Shown here in pieces: positions 21,905 to 25,497 of a DNA stretch of 25,497 nt. The notes below the pieces were generated by a model. That model worked only from the letters and a program-made list of their open reading frames with translations. It was not told the origin of the DNA and ran no database searches. Both the position numbers and the translations under genes were made by a program. Source of the stretch: Caulobacteraceae bacterium UBA5005 (GTDB taxonomy: Bacteria > Pseudomonadota > Alphaproteobacteria > Caulobacterales > Caulobacteraceae); assembly GCA_002398405.1 (NCBI GenBank), contig DGYN01000013.1:1-25497 (forward strand), written 5' to 3'. Each line of letters opens with the position of its first letter. Within the stretch, counting starts at the first letter, position 1.

Positions 21905-22626
21905 CAGGCTTTCCCCGCCAACTGGACCTGCAGGGCGCCGGCCTTGCGCCGCCAGACCTCGGCCCTGATGCGGACCAGCCACAGGGCCCCGAACAGGGCC
22001 ACATAGCCCGCCATGGTCAGGAAAAAGGGCAGCAGATAGACGTCCGCCAGGCCGCTCTCGCCGGTCAGGCTGATCGACGCCCGCTGGTGCAGGGTGTTCC
22101 ACCAATCCACCGAGAACTTGATGATCGGCAAATTGATCGCCCCCACCATGGCCAGGATGTTGGAGGCCCGCGCCGCCTTCGCCTCATCATCGATGGAGGC
22201 CTGAAGCGCCATATAGGCCAGGAAGATCAGGAACAGCACCAGCGCGCTGGTCAGCCGTCCGTCCCACTCCCACCAGGTCCCCCACATGGGCTTGCCCCAG
22301 AGGGAGCCGGTGACCAGGAACAGGAAGGTGAAGGCCGCGCCGATCGGGGCGGCCGCGCGGGCCGCGGCGTCGGCCAGGGAGTGGCGGAAAACAAAGCCGA
22401 AGAAGGCCGAGACCGCCAGGCAGCCGTAGGCAAACATGCCGGTGGTGGCGAGCTGGGGATGCAGGAAGAGCAGGCGAACCGTGTCGCCCTGCTGGTAGTC
22501 CTCGGGAACCGTAAAGGCGATGGCTGTGCCGCTGATCAGCAGACCCGCGGCGATCACGGCCACGATCGGCGTGAACCACCGCGAAAAGTCCATGAACCGC
22601 TGGGGGTTGGCGAGGAGCTGGATCAT
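21904..22626 (-). CDS. ccmC: CcmC haem-handling membrane protein
   Basis: A 240-residue inner-membrane protein of the haem-handling family with six predicted helices. The tryptophan-rich signature W-G-T-W-W-E-W-D-G-R-L-T-S (in MWGTWWEWDGRLTSAL) binds haem at the periplasmic face, with flanking conserved histidines (LFLHPQLA and VDWWNTLHQRAS). CcmC loads haem onto CcmE. The start ATG at 22624-22626 has a G-run directly upstream. The gene begins downstream of a REP-like element and the LTxxQ gene rather than directly after ccmB. Confidence 0.96.
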   Translation of the reverse strand: MIQLLANPQRFMDFSRWFTPIVAVIAAGLLISGTAIAFTVPEDYQQGDTVRLLFLHPQLATTGMFAYGCLAVSAFFGFVFRHSLADAAARAAAPIGAAFTFLFLVTGSLWGKPMWGTWWEWDGRLTSALVLFLIFLAYMALQASIDDEAKAARASNILAMVGAINLPIIKFSVDWWNTLHQRASISLTGESGLADVYLLPFFLTMAGYVALFGALWLVRIRAEVWRRKAGALQVQLAGKA

Positions 22627-22670
22627 CCCCCCGACTTAGAGGCGGGCGGCCTCATCGGCAAGACCGCCCA

Positions 22671-22732
22671 TCCTCCCCCGCACCCAGCGGGAACGGGGAA
22701 GGGGGACCGCGCCGAAGGCGTGCGGCGGGGGA
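22671..22732. repeat. REP-like intergenic element
   Basis: A 62-base stretch abutting the LTxxQ stop codon. CCCGC-ACCCA-GCGGG (22677-22691) forms a perfect 5-bp hairpin, then comes GGGGAAGGGGGACC, and then a second stem CCGCGCC-GAA-GGCG-T-GCGG (22707-22725). The layout TCCTCCCCCG, stem, GGGGGACCG, stem, GGGGG is like the dispersed CCTCCCCCG...GGGGGAGGGGGACC elements I recall from Caulobacterales and sphingomonad genomes. Confirming it needs a search for other copies. Confidence 0.5.
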
Positions 22733-23263
22733 CTATTGCGGGTCGTAGGCGCCCGGCAGGCCCTGCGGGCGGCCTTGGCCTCCGCCGCGCCGCCCGCCGC
22801 CCATCGCCATCCGCCCGCCGCCGCCGGGGGCAAGGCCCAGCATGGCTTGCGGGGGAAGGGCGTCAAACACCGCCCGCTGATCGACGGTCAGCGCCGTATA
22901 GAAGCGCTTGGCGGCTTCGGCGCGGGTTTTCATGTCGGCCTGACGCTGTGCGCCCTGAGCGATCTGGGCGTCGAGGCGCTGCGGCGCGGTCATGCCCTGC
23001 ATGGCCTGGCGCTCGGCGCGGCCCGGCCGATCGGGGGCGCCGGTGGCGCTGAGGAAGGCCTGGAAGGCGTTTTCCTGGGCCGGATTGATCTTGAGCTGGG
23101 TGCGCAGGTTCGCCGCCCGCTCCTCGGGACCGGCGGGGCCGAAGCCTTCGGCGCCGGGAGGCGGCCCGCGGCGGCCCGGCGGCTGGGCGAAGCTGTCGGC
23201 GGAAACAACGCTCAGCGAGGCCGCGGTCATCAGGCCAAGCAGCAGGTTGCGTTGCAGGTTCAT
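22733..23263 (-). CDS. LTxxQ-motif (Spy/CpxP-like) periplasmic protein inside the ccm cluster
   Basis: A 176-residue exported protein. The ATG at 23261-23263 follows GGAGAACAACAAG and begins a signal peptide (MNLQRNLLLGLMTAASLSVV, cleavage after SFA at 26); an in-frame ATG at 23278 would add five residues. The mature helical region has LKINPAQENAFQAF (57-70) and LTVDQRAVFD (125-134), the paired LTxxQ-type repeats of Spy/CpxP chaperones and metal-stress proteins. A Pro/Gly-rich start (QPPGRRGPPPG) and a Gly/Arg-rich end (GGGGRMAMGGGRRGGGQG) flank it. It lies between ccmB and ccmC on the same strand, with 82 bases to the ccmB stop. It may be a periplasmic helper of cytochrome maturation or an unrelated insertion. 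Confidence 0.8.
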   Translation of the reverse strand: MNLQRNLLLGLMTAASLSVVSADSFAQPPGRRGPPPGAEGFGPAGPEERAANLRTQLKINPAQENAFQAFLSATGAPDRPGRAERQAMQGMTAPQRLDAQIAQGAQRQADMKTRAEAAKRFYTALTVDQRAVFDALPPQAMLGLAPGGGGRMAMGGGRRGGGQGRPQGLPGAYDPQ

Positions 23264-23345
23264 CTTGTTGTTCTCCATGTCGAACGCCCCCGTTCGGGAT
23301 CGAACTGAAAGGTTGAACGGGGCGGCCGAAAGATTCCGTCGCGGC

Positions 23346-24011
23346 CTACGAAAGCGCATTCCTCACAGCCGCGGCCATGGCGAAGGGGCCGAGCGCCACG
23401 GCGGCCATACAGTAGGCTCCCAGGAAGGCGAAGGCGGACTCCCAGGGCAGGCCCTCGGAAAGCGCCGCCAGCCCTCCCGCGCCGAAGATCACCGGTGGGG
23501 CGAACAACGGCAGGACGATCACCGCGATCAGCACCCCGCCGCGCTTGGAGCCCAGGCTCAGGGCCGCGCCGATGCCGCCGGTGAAGGAAAAGCCAAGGCC
23601 GCCCACCAGGGCCGCGGCGAAGGTCGGAATGACAAGGCTCGGGTCCGCGCGCATGGCCACCGCGGCGACCGGAGCGGCCAGGGCCAGGGGCGCCGCTGTG
23701 GAGAGCCACTGGGCGAAGCATTTGACGAAGCAGACCGACTCCAGGGCCGGACCCCCGAGCGACAACAGGTCCAGGGCGCCGTCCTCGTAGTCCCGCTCGA
23801 ACAGGCGCTCGAGGGACAGGAGGGCGGCGAGCGCCAGAGCGACCCAGCTCGTCCCGGTGGCCACCGCCTTCATTGGTTCGGGCGCCGCGCCCATGCCGAA
23901 GGTCAGCAGGGTGGCGATGCCTGCGTAGAAGGAAAGGGCCAGCAGGGCCCCGCCGCCCCGGCCCCAGGCCAGGGAAAGTTCGCGCCGGAAAAGGGCGGCC
24001 AGGCTTCCCAT
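23346..24011 (-). CDS. ccmB: CcmB haem exporter permease
   Basis: A 221-residue inner-membrane protein of the CcmB family with about six helices. It starts LFRRELSLAWGRGGGALLALSF and carries LERLFERDYEDGALDLL, which is diagnostic of CcmB. With CcmA it forms the ATP-driven module that releases haem-loaded CcmE. The start overlaps the ccmA stop by one base (TGATG), and the C-terminus ends at 23346 before the LTxxQ gene. Confidence 0.95.
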   Translation of the reverse strand: MGSLAALFRRELSLAWGRGGGALLALSFYAGIATLLTFGMGAAPEPMKAVATGTSWVALALAALLSLERLFERDYEDGALDLLSLGGPALESVCFVKCFAQWLSTAAPLALAAPVAAVAMRADPSLVIPTFAAALVGGLGFSFTGGIGAALSLGSKRGGVLIAVIVLPLFAPPVIFGAGGLAALSEGLPWESAFAFLGAYCMAAVALGPFAMAAAVRNALS

Positions 24012-24610
24012 CAGCCGACCTCCACGTTGCGGGTCTTGATCGGCAGGGGATCGTGCACCGCCGCCAGGATCATGCCGCCGCCCGAAATGTGCTCGGCCAT
24101 CAGCTCGCCGAACAGGGCGCGGCGGGCCATGTCGAGCGGCGCCATGGGCTCGTCCAGCAGCCACAGGGTCCTTGGCGCGGCGATCAGCCGGGCCAGAGCC
24201 AGCCTGCGCCGCTGGCCGGCCGAAAGCTTGCGGACCTCCAGGTCGAGCAGGGGAGACAGGCCCAGGCGCTCGACGACGGCGGCAAGGTTGGCGCTCGATC
24301 CCCCGGTCCATTCCACCTGGAAAGCCAGTTCGTCCCGCGCCGACCGGCCGCCCTTCAGTCCATCCTGGTGGCCGAGGAAATGCAGACCCAACCGCCGCGC
24401 CTCATCCGGGTCGAGATCGCCGAACCCCACATCCCCCGCGGCCGGCCGGATAAACCCGGCGACGCAGCGCAGAAGGCTGGTCTTCCCCGCCCCGTTGGCT
24501 CCAACGAGGGCCACTGCCTCGCCCTTTCCCATGGCGAAGGAAAGGCCTTCAAACAGCAACCGGTCGCCCCTGGTCAGGCTCAGGTCTTCGATGGTCAGTT
24601 GGGCGATCAT
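24011..24610 (-). CDS. ccmA: CcmA haem exporter ATP-binding protein
   Basis: A 199-residue ABC ATPase. Walker A GANGAGKTS is at 37-45, with Ala in place of the usual Pro; the signature is LSAGQRRRLALARL and Walker B is LWLLDEPMAPLD, all typical of CcmA. The Ala substitution outside the conserved GxxxxGK frame is tolerated in the family. ATG at 24608-24610 is preferred over a TTG five codons upstream (24625). It is the first gene of the minus-strand ccm cluster and is divergent from aconitase. Confidence 0.95.
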   Translation of the reverse strand: MIAQLTIEDLSLTRGDRLLFEGLSFAMGKGEAVALVGANGAGKTSLLRCVAGFIRPAAGDVGFGDLDPDEARRLGLHFLGHQDGLKGGRSARDELAFQVEWTGGSSANLAAVVERLGLSPLLDLEVRKLSAGQRRRLALARLIAAPRTLWLLDEPMAPLDMARRALFGELMAEHISGGGMILAAVHDPLPIKTRNVEVG

Positions 24611-24649
24611 GAGAACGTCTCGCAACTAGGCTCATGAACCTTCGCCGTA

Positions 24650-24679
24650 TTGGACGAGTGCTGCAACGCAGCGTATGAA
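24650..24679 (+). promoter_or_regulatory. acnA: Candidate promoter of acnA
   Basis: TTGGAC (24650-24655), an 18-base spacer, and TATGAA (24674-24679) resemble a sigma-70 promoter about 120 bases before the aconitase start. A small dyad GCTGC-AAC-GCAGC (24660-24672) lies within the spacer. Read by eye. Confidence 0.33.
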
Positions 24680-24799
24680 GCGCGCGGCCCAACGGGGCTT
24701 CCGCCGCGCGGGCGAGGACGCTGTGTGTCCACGCCGATCAGCGCGCAGGTCCCGGTCGGATGTCCGGTGGGCCCGAACGAAGAGAAAGGGGACAGCCTC

Positions 24800-25497
24800 A
24801 TGGCGTCTTTGGACAGCCTCAATACCCGCCAATCGCTTAAAATCGGCCGCAAGAAGTTCTTCTATTACAGCCTTCGCGCCGCTGAGGAAGCGGGCCTGAC
24901 CGGCATCCGCAACCTGCCGGTTTCGATGAAGGTGCTTTTGGAGAACCTGCTGCGCAACGAAGACGGCCAGGCCGTCGGCCAAGATGACTTCAAGGCCATC
25001 GCCGCCTGGATCGAGAACAAGGGCTCTGTTTCCCACGAAATCAGCTTCAGGCCGGCCCGCGTCCTGATGCAGGACTTCACCGGCGTTCCCGCCGTGGTGG
25101 ACCTGGCGGCCATGCGCGACGCCATGGCGGCGCTCGGCGCCGATCCGGAAAAGATCAATCCGCTGAACCCGGTCGATCTGGTCATCGACCACAGCGTCAT
25201 GGTCGACCACTTCGGCACGCCCAAGGCCTTTGAACAGAACGTCGCCAAGGAATATGAGCGCAATCTGGAGCGCTACCGCTTCCTGCGTTGGGGTTCGTCC
25301 GCCTTCAATAACTTCCGCGTCGTGCCGCCCGGCACGGGGATCTGCCACCAGGTGAACCTGGAATACCTCGCCCAGACCGTCTGGACCGCCGCCGAGCAAG
25401 GCGACACCATCGCCTATCCCGACACCGTGGTCGGCACCGACAGCCACACCACCATGGTCAACGGCCTCTCGGTCCTGGGCTGGGGCGTCGGCGGCAT
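24800..25497 (+). CDS. acnA: Aconitate hydratase, N-terminal part (runs off the window)
   Basis: First 232 residues of a protein of about 900. It isomerises citrate to isocitrate in the TCA cycle using a 4Fe-4S cluster. It opens SLNTRQSLKIGRKKFFYYSL, with NLPVSMKVLLENLLRNEDG, RVLMQDFTGVPAVVDLAAMRD, VDLVIDHSVMVDHFG, PPGTGICHQVNLEYL and VGTDSHTTMVNGLSVLGWGVGG, all hallmark segments of AcnA/IRP-type aconitase. The cluster cysteines lie beyond the window. The ATG at 24800 follows AAAGGGGA with a seven-base gap. It is divergent from ccmA with a 189-base gap. Confidence 0.97.
   Translation, partial: MASLDSLNTRQSLKIGRKKFFYYSLRAAEEAGLTGIRNLPVSMKVLLENLLRNEDGQAVGQDDFKAIAAWIENKGSVSHEISFRPARVLMQDFTGVPAVVDLAAMRDAMAALGADPEKINPLNPVDLVIDHSVMVDHFGTPKAFEQNVAKEYERNLERYRFLRWGSSAFNNFRVVPPGTGICHQVNLEYLAQTVWTAAEQGDTIAYPDTVVGTDSHTTMVNGLSVLGWGVGG

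Overview
The window is GC-rich alphaproteobacterial chromosome, densely coded on both strands. The gene content (PraR-type XRE regulator, zf-CHCC protein, two TonB-dependent receptors, Tat-exported PhoD, System I cytochrome c maturation genes next to aconitase) suggests Caulobacterales, perhaps Caulobacteraceae. This is inferred from protein families, not from a marker gene. I see no insertion sequence, prophage, CRISPR array or replication origin.

Layout. (1) 68-1376: a small zinc-finger protein divergent from an ABC ATPase that has no permease beside it. (2) 1450-9077: an apparent uptake and catabolism neighbourhood with an exported alpha/beta-hydrolase-domain protein, tRNA-Arg(CCG), a TetR regulator, a TonB-dependent receptor behind a tandem 27-bp repeat, a surface-adhesin-E-like secreted protein, and a lipoprotein with two fused carboxymuconolactone-decarboxylase (CMD) domains. 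A strong intrinsic terminator follows the receptor. (3) 9206-10744: a FAXC/metaxin-like glutathione S-transferase divergent from a YafY-type WYL regulator, with a perfect 9-bp inverted repeat between them. (4) 10798-12476: a complete ABC-2 exporter, whose permease stop codon overlaps that of the convergent CYTH-CHAD gene (12473-14026). (5) 14366-19445: an Oar-like TonB receptor with a probable TTG start, followed by a PhoD alkaline phosphatase, with two hairpins between them. (6) 19670-20963: an XRE regulator and a divergent LuxI-family (acyl-homoserine-lactone synthase-like) protein, the most unusual pair here. (7) 21198-24610, minus strand: ccmA-ccmB-[LTxxQ periplasmic protein]-ccmC-ccmD-ccmG, with overlapping starts and stops and a REP-like element inside. 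(8) 24800 to the end: the start of aconitase.

Best leads for new biology: the XRE/LuxI-like pair, whose synthase keeps several catalytic-pocket residues but lacks the usual Trp34 and has His where the last conserved Arg is expected; the YafY-GST module with its visible operator; the LTxxQ protein inserted in the ccm operon; and the tandem CMD lipoprotein. All identifications come from reading motifs by eye; no database search was run.
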